From positions 1 to 64,000 of the forward strand of contig NZ_CP158016.1 in assembly GCF_046254905.1 (NCBI RefSeq): 64,000 nt of DNA. The letters run 5' to 3'. The notes beneath the pieces are model-generated. The model ran no database searches, was not told the DNA's origin, and was given only the letters and a program-made list of their open reading frames with translations. Position 1 is the first letter of the stretch, and each line of letters begins with the position of its first letter. Shown here one piece after another: positions 1 to 8,195 of the stretch. The translations under genes and the position numbers were made by a program. This DNA comes from Pseudaeromonas aegiceratis (GTDB lineage: Bacteria > Pseudomonadota > Gammaproteobacteria > Enterobacterales > Aeromonadaceae).

Positions 1-1371
1 GTGACAACGTCGCTATGGCAACACTGTCTCAACCGGCTGCAGGATGAGTTGCCTTCGGGAGAATTCAGCATGTGGATCCGGCCGTTACAGGCGGAAGTCA
101 GCGATAGCACCCTGACACTCTATGCGCCGAACCGCTTCATTCTCGACTGGGTTCGCGACAAGTATCTGCTGAGGATCAACGGCTTGATCGCCGAGTTTTG
201 TGGATCCGACGCCCCCGCCCTGCGCTTCGATATCGGCAGCCGTGCCAGCCTGGCCCAGGCTGTGCATAAACCCAGTGCGCCTGTGGTGCCACAACAGCAG
301 GTGCCGGCCTGGGAAGTTCCGTCTGCCCAGAGCAAACCCGAGATCAATCACAAGAGCAATGTGAACCTCACCTATACCTTCGACAACTTCGTCGAGGGTA
401 AGTCGAATCAACTGGCCCGGGCGGCGGCCAGCCAGGTGGCGGACAATCCGGGCAGTGCCTATAACCCTCTGTTTCTGTACGGCGGCACCGGTCTGGGCAA
501 GACCCACCTGCTGCACGCCGTGGGCAATGCCATCAAGGCGCGCAAGGCCGACGCCAAGGTGGTGTACATGCACTCCGAGCGTTTCGTGCAGGACATGGTG
601 AAGGCGCTGCAGAACAACGCCATCGAGGAGTTCAAGCGTTACTACCGCAGTGTGGACGCCCTGCTGATCGACGATATTCAGTTCTTCGCCAACAAGGAGC
701 GCTCCCAGGAGGAGTTTTTCCACACCTTCAATGCGCTGCTGGAAGGTAACCAGCAGATCATCCTCACCTCGGATCGCTATCCCAAGGAGATCAACGGGGT
801 GGAGGATCGGCTCAAGTCCCGCTTCGGCTGGGGCCTGACGGTGGCCATTGAGCCGCCGGAGCTGGAGACCCGGGTGGCCATCCTGATGCGCAAGGCCGAG
901 GAGAACCGCATTCATCTGCCGGACGAGGTGGCCTTCTTCATTGCCAAGCGCCTGCGCTCCAACGTCCGTGAGCTGGAAGGGGCCCTCAACCGAGTCATTG
1001 CCAATGCCAACTTCACCGGGCGGGCCATCAACATCGACTTCGTGCGCGAGGCGCTGCGGGATCTGCTGGCCCTGCAGGAGAAGCTGGTCACCATCGACAA
1101 CATCCAGAAGACGGTGGCGGAGTACTACAAGATAAAGGTGGCGGATCTCTTATCCAAGCGTCGTTCCCGCTCCGTGGCTCGGCCGCGTCAGCTGGCCATG
1201 GCCCTGGCCAAGGAGCTGACCAACCACAGTCTGCCGGAGATCGGTGATGCCTTCGGTGGGCGCGACCACACGACCGTGCTGCACGCCTGTCGCAAGATCG
1301 CCGCCCTGCGGGAGGAGAGTCATGACATCAAGGAAGACTACTCCAACCTGATCCGTACCCTGTCATCCTAA
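1..1371 (+). CDS. dnaA: Chromosomal replication initiator protein DnaA
   Basis: DnaA binds 9-mer boxes at oriC, forms an ATP-dependent filament and melts the origin for helicase loading. The 456-residue protein has the full architecture: N-terminal helicase-interaction domain, a variable linker around 85-125, an AAA+ domain with Walker A GGTGLGKT (161-168) and Walker B LLIDDIQFF (221-229), and the C-terminal DNA-binding signature GGRDHTTVLHACRKI (419-433). The start is GTG at base 1, so its ribosome binding site, promoter and any DnaA boxes lie outside the window. It heads dnaA-dnaN-recF-gyrB, the usual origin-proximal order; dnaN begins 13 bases after the stop. Confidence 0.99.
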   Translation: MTTSLWQHCLNRLQDELPSGEFSMWIRPLQAEVSDSTLTLYAPNRFILDWVRDKYLLRINGLIAEFCGSDAPALRFDIGSRASLAQAVHKPSAPVVPQQQVPAWEVPSAQSKPEINHKSNVNLTYTFDNFVEGKSNQLARAAASQVADNPGSAYNPLFLYGGTGLGKTHLLHAVGNAIKARKADAKVVYMHSERFVQDMVKALQNNAIEEFKRYYRSVDALLIDDIQFFANKERSQEEFFHTFNALLEGNQQIILTSDRYPKEINGVEDRLKSRFGWGLTVAIEPPELETRVAILMRKAEENRIHLPDEVAFFIAKRLRSNVRELEGALNRVIANANFTGRAINIDFVREALRDLLALQEKLVTIDNIQKTVAEYYKIKVADLLSKRRSRSVARPRQLAMALAKELTNHSLPEIGDAFGGRDHTTVLHACRKIAALREESHDIKEDYSNLIRTLSS

Positions 1372-1384
1372 AGGAGGCTAGCCC

Positions 1385-2485
1385 ATGCAGTTTTCGATCA
1401 ATCGCGATGCGCTGCTGCGTCCGCTGCAGCTGGTCTCCGGCGCTCTGGGGGGGCGGCCAACCCTGCCCATCCTGGGCAACGTGCTGCTGCAGGTCAGCGA
1501 AGATGAGCTGGCCATGACGGGCACCGATCTGGAAGTGGAGATGATTGGCCGGGTTCGCCTGCTGGATCCGGCGCAGCCCGGCCGCACGACGGTGCCGGCC
1601 CGCAAGCTACTGGATATCTGCCGCGGTCTGCCGGAAGGGGCGGAGATCGCCTTCGTGCTGGAGGGCGAGCGCCTGATCCTGCGTTCGGGCCGCAGCCGTT
1701 TCTCCCTGTCCACCCTGCCGGCGGAAGAGTTTCCCAATATCGAGGACTGGCAGTCCGATCTGGAGTTCGAGATCAGTCAGCAGGAGCTGAAGCGGCTCAT
1801 CGAATCCAGCCAGTTCTCCATGGCTAGCCAGGACGTGCGCTATTACCTCAATGGCATGTTGTTCGAGACTCAGGGGCAGCATCTGCGCACCGTGGCTACC
1901 GATGGTCACCGGTTGGCGACCTGCCGTCGTGATCTCCCGACCGCCCTACCGGAGCAGCAGCTGATCCTGCCGCGCAAGGGGGTGCTGGAGCTGGTGCGTC
2001 TGCTGGAGAACGATGACAAGCCCATCCGGCTGCAGATGGGCAACAGCAACCTGCGCGCCGTCTCCGAGGGCTTCGTCTTCACCTCCAAGCTGGTGGATGG
2101 TCGTTTCCCCGATTATCGCCGGGTCTTGCCGCGGCAGAGCGACAAGCTGGTGATCGCCGAGCGGGAGGCGCTGCGGCAGGCCTTTGCCCGTGCCGCCATC
2201 CTGTCTAACGAGAAGTTCCGTGGTGTCCGCCTCAACCTGCAGAACAACCTGTTGCGCATCACCGCCAACAACCCTGAGCAGGAAGAGGCCGAAGAGCTGG
2301 TGGACGTGCAGTATCAAGGTGCCGAGCTTGAGATCGGCTTCAATGTCTCCTATGTGCTGGATGTGCTGAATACGTTAAAATGCGAGCAGATCAAGTTCAG
2401 CCTCTCCGATGCCAACAGCAGTGCGCTGCTGGAGGATGTCGCCAACGATGACGCCCTCTACGTTGTGATGCCGATGCGGCTATAA
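1385..2485 (+). CDS. dnaN: DNA polymerase III beta sliding clamp
   Basis: This is the ring-shaped processivity clamp that tethers DNA polymerase III and other replication and repair factors to DNA; two subunits close around the duplex. The 366-residue length is exactly that of the enterobacterial protein, and it opens with MQFSINRDALLRPLQ and ends in the conserved YVVMPMRL tail. A strong AAAGGAGG sits at about 1370-1377, just before the ATG. The gene follows dnaA by 13 bases and is followed by recF after 2 bases, so the three are very likely cotranscribed. Confidence 0.99.
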   Translation: MQFSINRDALLRPLQLVSGALGGRPTLPILGNVLLQVSEDELAMTGTDLEVEMIGRVRLLDPAQPGRTTVPARKLLDICRGLPEGAEIAFVLEGERLILRSGRSRFSLSTLPAEEFPNIEDWQSDLEFEISQQELKRLIESSQFSMASQDVRYYLNGMLFETQGQHLRTVATDGHRLATCRRDLPTALPEQQLILPRKGVLELVRLLENDDKPIRLQMGNSNLRAVSEGFVFTSKLVDGRFPDYRRVLPRQSDKLVIAEREALRQAFARAAILSNEKFRGVRLNLQNNLLRITANNPEQEEAEELVDVQYQGAELEIGFNVSYVLDVLNTLKCEQIKFSLSDANSSALLEDVANDDALYVVMPMRL

Positions 2486-2487
2486 GC

Positions 2488-3600
2488 ATGAGCCTGCAGA
2501 GCCTGACGGTCCGGGACTTCCGCAACATAGCAAGTGCCCAGCTGACACTCAGTCCCGGGCTCAACGTGTTGCTGGGGGACAACGGCAGCGGCAAGACCAG
2601 TCTGTTGGAAGCGATTCACTATCTTGGCTTGGGGCGTTCGTTTCGCACCCATCTGACCGGCCGGGTGATCCGCCAGGGCGAGAAGCAGTTCACCCTGTTT
2701 GCCCGGTTGGCCAACGGGGATGACAGCCTGGCGTTGGGCATGCAGAAGCTCAAGGGAGGCGAGGGGGAAATCCGCATCAACGGTCAGGGTGCCGAGCGGT
2801 TGGCCCAACTGGCGGAACTGCTGCCGCTGCAGCTGATCCACCCCGAGGGGTACAATCTGCTTACCGGTGGCCCACAGCAACGCCGGGCCTACCTGGACTG
2901 GGGCGTGTTTCACGTGGAGCACGCCTTTTTTCCTCTCTGGACCCAGGTGCGGCGGCTGCTCAAGCAGCGCAATGCCCTGCTGCGGCAGAGCGGTCAGTAC
3001 GGTCCCCTGCAGTTCTGGGACCAGGAGCTGTCCCGGCTGGGCGAGCAGTTGAGCAGTCTGCGCCAGGCCTATTGCGATGCCCTGCTGCCGCTGCTGCAGG
3101 AGCTGGCCGCCGAGTTTCTGCCGGAGTATCAGCTGCAGATCGGCCTGTATCCCGGCTGGGATCGCAGCCGGCCCCTGGCGGAGCTGCTGGCGGATGGATT
3201 TGAGCGGGACAAGCTGATGGGCCATACCCAGCTTGGCCCACACAAGGCGGATCTGCGCATCAAGGCCAATGGGGTGCCGGTGCAGGATCTGTTGTCCCGC
3301 GGCCAGCTCAAGCTGCTGGTCTGCGCCATGCGACTGGCGCAGGGACTGTTTTTCAATCAGGCCGGGGGGCGGCGTTGTATCTTCCTGATTGATGATTTTG
3401 CCTCCGAGCTTGACGGCGACAAGCGTCGCCGGTTGGCACAACGATTAAAGCAGTGTGCCTCGCAGGTGTTTATCACCGCCATCGACGAGGCCCCCTTGGC
3501 TGACATGATGTCAGCATTGGCGTGTCGCCTGTTTCACGTGAAACAGGGCACGATCACCGAATATCCAACACGCGAGAGCGAGAGAGTAAGAGATGAGTGA
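2488..3600 (+). CDS. recF: DNA replication and repair protein RecF
   Basis: RecF is an SMC-like ATPase that works with RecO and RecR to load RecA on gapped single-stranded DNA at stalled forks. The 370-residue protein has Walker A GDNGSGKTS at 30-38, the following LLEAIHYLGLGRSFR block, the ABC-type signature region near LLSRGQLKLLVCAMRL, and a Walker B-like FLIDDFASELD near 310. The start ATG is 2 bases after the dnaN stop, and its end overlaps gyrB by 8 bases. The gene also carries two parS-type palindromes (2906-2921 and 3530-3545), so part of its sequence may be under a second, non-coding constraint. Confidence 0.98.
   Translation: MSLQSLTVRDFRNIASAQLTLSPGLNVLLGDNGSGKTSLLEAIHYLGLGRSFRTHLTGRVIRQGEKQFTLFARLANGDDSLALGMQKLKGGEGEIRINGQGAERLAQLAELLPLQLIHPEGYNLLTGGPQQRRAYLDWGVFHVEHAFFPLWTQVRRLLKQRNALLRQSGQYGPLQFWDQELSRLGEQLSSLRQAYCDALLPLLQELAAEFLPEYQLQIGLYPGWDRSRPLAELLADGFERDKLMGHTQLGPHKADLRIKANGVPVQDLLSRGQLKLLVCAMRLAQGLFFNQAGGRRCIFLIDDFASELDGDKRRRLAQRLKQCASQVFITAIDEAPLADMMSALACRLFHVKQGTITEYPTRESERVRDE
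2906..2921. other. Degenerate parS-like site inside recF
   Basis: The sequence TGTTTCACGTGGAGCA matches the bacterial parS consensus TGTTTCACGTGAAACA at 14 of 16 positions and keeps the CACGTG core. It encodes part of a FHVEH segment in RecF, so chance coding overlap is possible. Its closeness to a perfect copy 0.6 kb downstream makes weak ParB binding plausible. Confidence 0.4.
3530..3545. other. parS centromere site (perfect palindrome)
   Basis: The 16-bp perfect palindrome TGTTTCACGTGAAACA is identical to the consensus bacterial parS, the ParB-CTP loading site that organises and segregates the origin region. It lies in the 3' end of recF, about 50 bases before gyrB and 3.5 kb from dnaA, where origin-proximal parS sites are expected. 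parA and parB are not in this window and presumably lie to the left. Confidence 0.85.
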
Positions 3601-6007
3601 GAACACTTACGACTCTTCGAGTATCAAGGTTTTGAAGGGTTTGGACGCGGTACGTAAGCGTCCTGGGATGTACATAGGCGATACGGATGACGGCAGTGGT
3701 CTGCACCACATGGTGTTCGAGGTGGTGGATAACTCCATCGACGAGGCGCTGGCCGGCTACTGTTCGGACATTCGCGTCACCATTCATGCCGATGGTTCCG
3801 TCTCGGTGCGTGACAACGGCCGGGGTATCCCGGTGGATCTGCACGAGGAAGAAGGGGTCTCCGCCGCGGAAGTCATCATGACGGTGCTGCACGCCGGCGG
3901 CAAGTTCGACGACAACTCCTACAAGGTCTCCGGCGGTCTGCACGGGGTTGGGGTGTCCGTGGTGAACGCCCTGTCCGACAAGCTGCTGCTGACCATCCGT
4001 CGCCAGGGGCACGTGCACGAGCAGACCTACAGTCTGGGGGATCCCGTTGCACCGTTGGCGGTGGTGGGTAACTCAGATCAGACCGGTACCGAAATCCGTT
4101 TCTGGCCCAGCTCCACCATCTTCTCCGATACCCTGTTCCACTACGAGATCCTCGCCAAGCGGTTGCGGGAGCTGTCGTTCCTCAACTCAGGCGTGGCCAT
4201 CATGTTGCACGACGAACGGGATGGTCGTGAGGATCACTTCTGCTACGAGGGCGGCATCTGTGCCTTCGTGCAGTACCTCAACCAGAGCAAGACCCCCATT
4301 CACCCTAAGGCGTTCTACTTCACCACCGAGAAGGATGGTATCGGTGTGGAAGTGGCCATGCAGTGGAATGACGCCTATCAGGAAGGGGTCTACTGCTTCA
4401 CCAACAACATTCCGCAGCGGGATGGGGGGACTCACCTGGCCGGCTTCCGCGCCGCCCTGACCCGAACCCTGAATGCTTACATGGACAAGGAAGGCTACAG
4501 CAAGAAGGCCAAGACCTCCGCCTCCGGCGATGATGCCCGGGAAGGTCTGACCGCGGTGATCTCGGTCAAGGTGCCGGATCCCAAGTTCTCGTCCCAGACC
4601 AAGGACAAGCTGGTCTCCTCCGAGGTGAAAACCGCGGTGGAACAGACCATGAACGAGAAGCTGGAGGAGTTCCTGCTGGAAAACCCGGCTGACGCCAAGA
4701 TAGTGGTGACCAAGATCATCGATGCGGCTCGGGCGCGGGAAGCGGCCCGCAAGGCGCGGGAGATGACCCGCCGCAAGGGGGCCCTGGATCTGGCCGGCCT
4801 GCCCGGCAAGCTGGCGGACTGCCAGGAGCGGGATCCGGCGTTGTCCGAACTCTACATAGTGGAAGGGGACTCCGCGGGCGGCTCTGCCAAACAGGGCCGT
4901 AACCGTAAGTTCCAGGCGATACTGCCGCTCAAGGGCAAGATCCTCAACGTGGAGAAGGCGCGCTTCGACAAGATGCTCTCCTCCCAGGAGGTGGCCACCC
5001 TGATCACCGCCCTGGGCTGTGGCATAGGCCGGGATGAGTACAACCCGGACAAGACCCGCTACCACAACGTCATCATCATGACCGATGCCGACGTGGACGG
5101 GGCGCACATCCGCACCCTGCTGCTGACCTTCTTCTACCGGCAGATGCCGGAGCTGATCGAGCGGGGCTACGTCTACATCGCTCAGCCGCCGTTGTACAAG
5201 GTGAAGAAGGGCAAGCAGGAACAGTACATCAAGGATGAGGATGCCCTGAGTGGCTATCAGACCTCCCTGGCGCTGGATGGCGCCGCGCTGCACGTCAACG
5301 CCGCTGCACCTGGCATAGGTGGTGAGCAGCTGGAGCGCTTGGTGGTGCAGCACAGGGACGTACATGGCCTGATTTCCCGCCTGGCCCGCCGTCTGCCGGA
5401 AGCCGTACTGCAGCAGCTGATCTACCTGCCGGCCCTCAGCCAGGATGTGCTCAAGGATCAGGTTGCCATGGCGGCCTGGATTGCCCAGCTGCAGAGCAAG
5501 CTGGATGAACAGGGCACCAACGGCCTGCAGTTCGCCATCAGCCTGCAGTACAACGAGGAGCGCCACGCCCATGTGCCGCAGATCGTCTTGCGGCAGCACG
5601 GGGTGGAGCGCCACTACCAGTTGAGCTACGACTTTGTCGGCTCTGCCGAATACCGCCAGATCGTGGCCCTGGGTGAGCAACTCAGCAACCTGATCGAGGA
5701 AGGGGCCTTCGTCAAGCGTGGCGAGAAGGTCAAGCCGGTGGTCAGCTTCGAGGAGGCGTTGGGCTGGTTGGTGGATGAAGGCAAACGAGGCGTCTACATC
5801 CAGCGCTACAAGGGGCTGGGCGAGATGAACCCGGAGCAGCTGTGGGAAACCACCATGGATCCGCAATCCCGTCGCATGCTGCGGGTGACCATAGAGGATG
5901 CCATCGCGGCAGACCAGCTGTTTGCCACCCTGATGGGGGACAACGTGGAACCACGTCGCGACTTCATCGAAACCAATGCGCTGCGGGTGGCCAACCTGGA
6001 CGTTTAA
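3593..6007 (+). CDS. gyrB: DNA gyrase subunit B
   Basis: GyrB is the ATPase and TOPRIM subunit of gyrase, which with GyrA introduces negative supercoils. The 804-residue protein opens with the GHKL ATPase region (GLDAVRKRPGMYIGDT, then EVVDNSIDEALAG), has the TOPRIM motif EGDSAGGSA from E424 and the metal-binding DADVDG at 498-503 (D498, D500, D502). It also has the roughly 160-residue insert within the TOPRIM region typical of gammaproteobacterial GyrB, and ends in ETNALRVANLDV. Its ATG overlaps the recF stop by 8 bases, so it is translationally coupled. A hairpin terminator follows immediately. Confidence 0.99.
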   Translation: MSENTYDSSSIKVLKGLDAVRKRPGMYIGDTDDGSGLHHMVFEVVDNSIDEALAGYCSDIRVTIHADGSVSVRDNGRGIPVDLHEEEGVSAAEVIMTVLHAGGKFDDNSYKVSGGLHGVGVSVVNALSDKLLLTIRRQGHVHEQTYSLGDPVAPLAVVGNSDQTGTEIRFWPSSTIFSDTLFHYEILAKRLRELSFLNSGVAIMLHDERDGREDHFCYEGGICAFVQYLNQSKTPIHPKAFYFTTEKDGIGVEVAMQWNDAYQEGVYCFTNNIPQRDGGTHLAGFRAALTRTLNAYMDKEGYSKKAKTSASGDDAREGLTAVISVKVPDPKFSSQTKDKLVSSEVKTAVEQTMNEKLEEFLLENPADAKIVVTKIIDAARAREAARKAREMTRRKGALDLAGLPGKLADCQERDPALSELYIVEGDSAGGSAKQGRNRKFQAILPLKGKILNVEKARFDKMLSSQEVATLITALGCGIGRDEYNPDKTRYHNVIIMTDADVDGAHIRTLLLTFFYRQMPELIERGYVYIAQPPLYKVKKGKQEQYIKDEDALSGYQTSLALDGAALHVNAAAPGIGGEQLERLVVQHRDVHGLISRLARRLPEAVLQQLIYLPALSQDVLKDQVAMAAWIAQLQSKLDEQGTNGLQFAISLQYNEERHAHVPQIVLRQHGVERHYQLSYDFVGSAEYRQIVALGEQLSNLIEEGAFVKRGEKVKPVVSFEEALGWLVDEGKRGVYIQRYKGLGEMNPEQLWETTMDPQSRRMLRVTIEDAIAADQLFATLMGDNVEPRRDFIETNALRVANLDV

Positions 6008-6024
6008 GCACCTTCGCGAAATAC

Positions 6025-6051
6025 AAAAAGCAGCCGTTAGGCTGCTTTTTT
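6025..6051. terminator. Bidirectional intrinsic terminator after gyrB
   Basis: A GCAGCC/GGCTGC stem (6030-6035 with 6040-6045, loop GTTA) is flanked by five A residues on the left and a run of six T residues on the right. It can therefore terminate gyrB rightward and the convergent diguanylate cyclase operon leftward. Confidence 0.9.
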
Positions 6052-6076
6052 ATTGCCGAAGCACAGGCCGTGGCGG

Positions 6077-7084
6077 TTAGGCGTGATCCACCTGGGGCTG
6101 CACCGCCGCGCTCTCGGCCAGCAGGGCAGGCAGGCGACTGGCCAGCACACAGCAGTTTCTCCCCGAGTGCTTGGCGTGGTACAGCGCGGCATCGGCGGCG
6201 GCGATCCAGTCGCAGGCCGTGCCATGCTGCGCCTCCAGACGAGCGATGCCCACGCTGATGCTAAAGCAGATATGGTGCCGGTCAAACTCGACGATCTGCT
6301 CTGCCATGGCGATGCGCAGCCGTTCCGCCACGTACAGGGCGCCCGGTTCGTCTATATCCAGCAGCAGGATGCCGAACTCCTCGCCACCATAGCGGCCCGC
6401 CACGTCGGTACCGCGCAGCACCTGCATCAGGGTCTTGGAGACGCGCCGCAGGACGGCATCGCCGGCCAGGTGACCATAGCTGTCATTGATCTTCTTGAAG
6501 AAGTCGATGTCGAACATCATCAGAGTGCTGCTGTGGGCGTGGCGCTGACAGCGCTTGAACTCCTGGCGCAGGCACTCTTCCCAGTGACCGCGATTGAACA
6601 GACCGGTGAGGCGATCGGTTACCGACAGCACCTTGAGCTGTTGGTTGGCCTCCTGGAGCCCTTGCTTCCCCATGGCGGCATCGGTGACATCGTAGAGAAT
6701 GATGCAGGCATGATCTGCGGTGCCATTGCGGGAGGTGAGGGGCAGTATGGTGATGTTTTGGTACATCAGCTGACTGCGGCCGGTGAAGGGCTTGCTGGAG
6801 ATAAAGTTGAACAGCCGGGGTCTTTGCTCCCACGAGGTGAAGGTGGGGCTGTTGAGGGCCAGGACCGTCTCCACCTTGCGGCGCAGCCAGCACTCCGGCA
6901 GTTCGGGAAACTGCTGGAACAGCCGCTGGCCTTGCAGCTTGGAAAAGCCGATGCCGCTGTGATTTTCCATGAAGCCATTCCACAGCTGGATGTTGAATTG
7001 GCGGTCTACTACCACCAGCCCCACGTCTATGCTTTGCAGCACATCCAGGATCCAGTGAAACTCGTCCAGGGCAATTTGGCTCAT
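6077..7084 (-). CDS. Diguanylate cyclase with N-terminal PAS-like sensor
   Basis: The 335-residue protein has a PAS-like N-terminal half (about 1-135, including GLVVVDRQFNIQLWN) and a C-terminal GGDEF domain. The active-site motif is GGEEF at 233-237, preceded by an intact inhibitory RxxD site (R224-D227) exactly five residues upstream, so it should make cyclic di-GMP and be product-inhibited. No membrane segment is visible. I chose the ATG at 7084 because AGGAG lies just upstream; the frame stays open further but lacks a good site. It follows the receiver-CheC gene by 13 bases and is probably cotranscribed with it. The input signal is unknown. Confidence 0.9.
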   Translation of the reverse strand: MSQIALDEFHWILDVLQSIDVGLVVVDRQFNIQLWNGFMENHSGIGFSKLQGQRLFQQFPELPECWLRRKVETVLALNSPTFTSWEQRPRLFNFISSKPFTGRSQLMYQNITILPLTSRNGTADHACIILYDVTDAAMGKQGLQEANQQLKVLSVTDRLTGLFNRGHWEECLRQEFKRCQRHAHSSTLMMFDIDFFKKINDSYGHLAGDAVLRRVSKTLMQVLRGTDVAGRYGGEEFGILLLDIDEPGALYVAERLRIAMAEQIVEFDRHHICFSISVGIARLEAQHGTACDWIAAADAALYHAKHSGRNCCVLASRLPALLAESAAVQPQVDHA

Positions 7085-7097
7085 GGGCAGGCTCCTA

Positions 7098-8090
7098 TTA
7101 TTCCACCAGCAGGCTAAGCCGCTGCTCCAGGGGACGCAGGGAGGCTTCGGTAAACAGCAGCAGCAGGTCACAGCTCAACTGCTGGCTGGGAATGGTGTAG
7201 GTGAAGTTGACCGACAACACGGGCAGGGCATGGTCGTCGGCCAGGGGGATATGGGAGTCATCCAGATTGTTTGCCATGGTGGGGTGACTATGGCTCAGGC
7301 GAAAGCCCAGTTGCTCCGCCAGCCCCAGTAGCAAGGCGCTGCTGAGCATGGTGGCCAGCTCCATCAGCACCTCGTGGCCGTCTCCCTCGGCCTCTTCCTG
7401 GCCCATCAGGCGCAGTATCTTGTCACCGTCGTTGCGATCCAGCCGGATGAGGCACTCGCCCGCCAGATTGGAACCGATAAAGCCCTGGCTCACCAGGCAA
7501 TGGCTCTCGCTTTGGCACCAGTTGGCCACCTCTGTCATCACCTGATGCCGACTGCACAGCCGCAAGGCGGGGATGGGGAGGTGAATGAAGACGTTGAGCA
7601 GGTTGGCCATCTGGTTGGCGGCCTGGCCCATGGCGACGTTAAGCAGCTCCTGCAGCGATTCCAGATAACCGACCGGCTGGTTACCCAGGCTGGCTGCTGC
7701 CGGTTCGCCAGGGGCGGGCAGTTCGCTCAGCAGGCCGTATTGCAGCAGCAGTTGATGCAGCTGGTTGGTCGCCAGGGGTTTGCGCATGAAGGCCAGTGCC
7801 CCCAAGCTCATGATGCGTTGCTGTGCCTGGGGTTGAATATCGCCGGACACCACTATCACCAGGCAATGGAGATCCTCTCGCCGTATGGTCTCCAGCACCT
7901 GATAACCATCCAGATCCGGCATGTTGAGATCGAGAAACAGCAGCTCCCCTTTGCGTGCTCGCAGCAAGGCCAGGGCCTCCCTGCCGTTACCGGCATGATG
8001 GAGTTCCTGGGCAAAGCCGGCGGGCAGGGCGCGCGCCAGTTGATTGCGTGCAAAACGCGAGTCATCGCAGATGATGACAGAGTGAGCCAT
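7098..8090 (-). CDS. Response regulator fused to a CheC-type phosphatase domain
   Basis: This is a 330-residue two-part protein. Residues 1-120 form a receiver domain with acidic pocket D9/D10, phosphoacceptor D54 in LFLDLNMPD and the conserved lysine K104. The remainder resembles the CheC/CheX family: the first phosphatase motif is complete (E148-x-x-N151, then P174, fitting ExxN-x22-P), while the second keeps E244 and P270 but has T247 instead of Asn. It may be a self-dephosphorylating or partner-dephosphorylating regulator. No DNA-binding domain is present. The start at 8090 gives a protein beginning at the receiver fold. It lies between avtA and the diguanylate cyclase, all on the minus strand. 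Confidence 0.85.
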   Translation of the reverse strand: MAHSVIICDDSRFARNQLARALPAGFAQELHHAGNGREALALLRARKGELLFLDLNMPDLDGYQVLETIRREDLHCLVIVVSGDIQPQAQQRIMSLGALAFMRKPLATNQLHQLLLQYGLLSELPAPGEPAAASLGNQPVGYLESLQELLNVAMGQAANQMANLLNVFIHLPIPALRLCSRHQVMTEVANWCQSESHCLVSQGFIGSNLAGECLIRLDRNDGDKILRLMGQEEAEGDGHEVLMELATMLSSALLLGLAEQLGFRLSHSHPTMANNLDDSHIPLADDHALPVLSVNFTYTIPSQQLSCDLLLLFTEASLRPLEQRLSLLVE

Positions 8091-8195
8091 GTGGTAACCA
8101 AAGCGAAGTGAAACAGCGGTTATTGTCGCATCTTTACCCATTGCTTCACATGTGCAAATGTTGGGCAAATAGCCAATTTTTGAACCGCTTAACAA

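Noticed and set aside
1..1400. Possible oriC within the window
   Set aside because: No cluster of TTATCCACA-type boxes or AT-rich unwinding element is visible around dnaA within the window; the region upstream of dnaA is not included.
4187..5866. 559-codon open frame antisense to gyrB
   Set aside because: It lies wholly within the well-supported gyrB gene, has low-complexity composition typical of GC-rich antisense frames, and no ribosome binding site or family resemblance.
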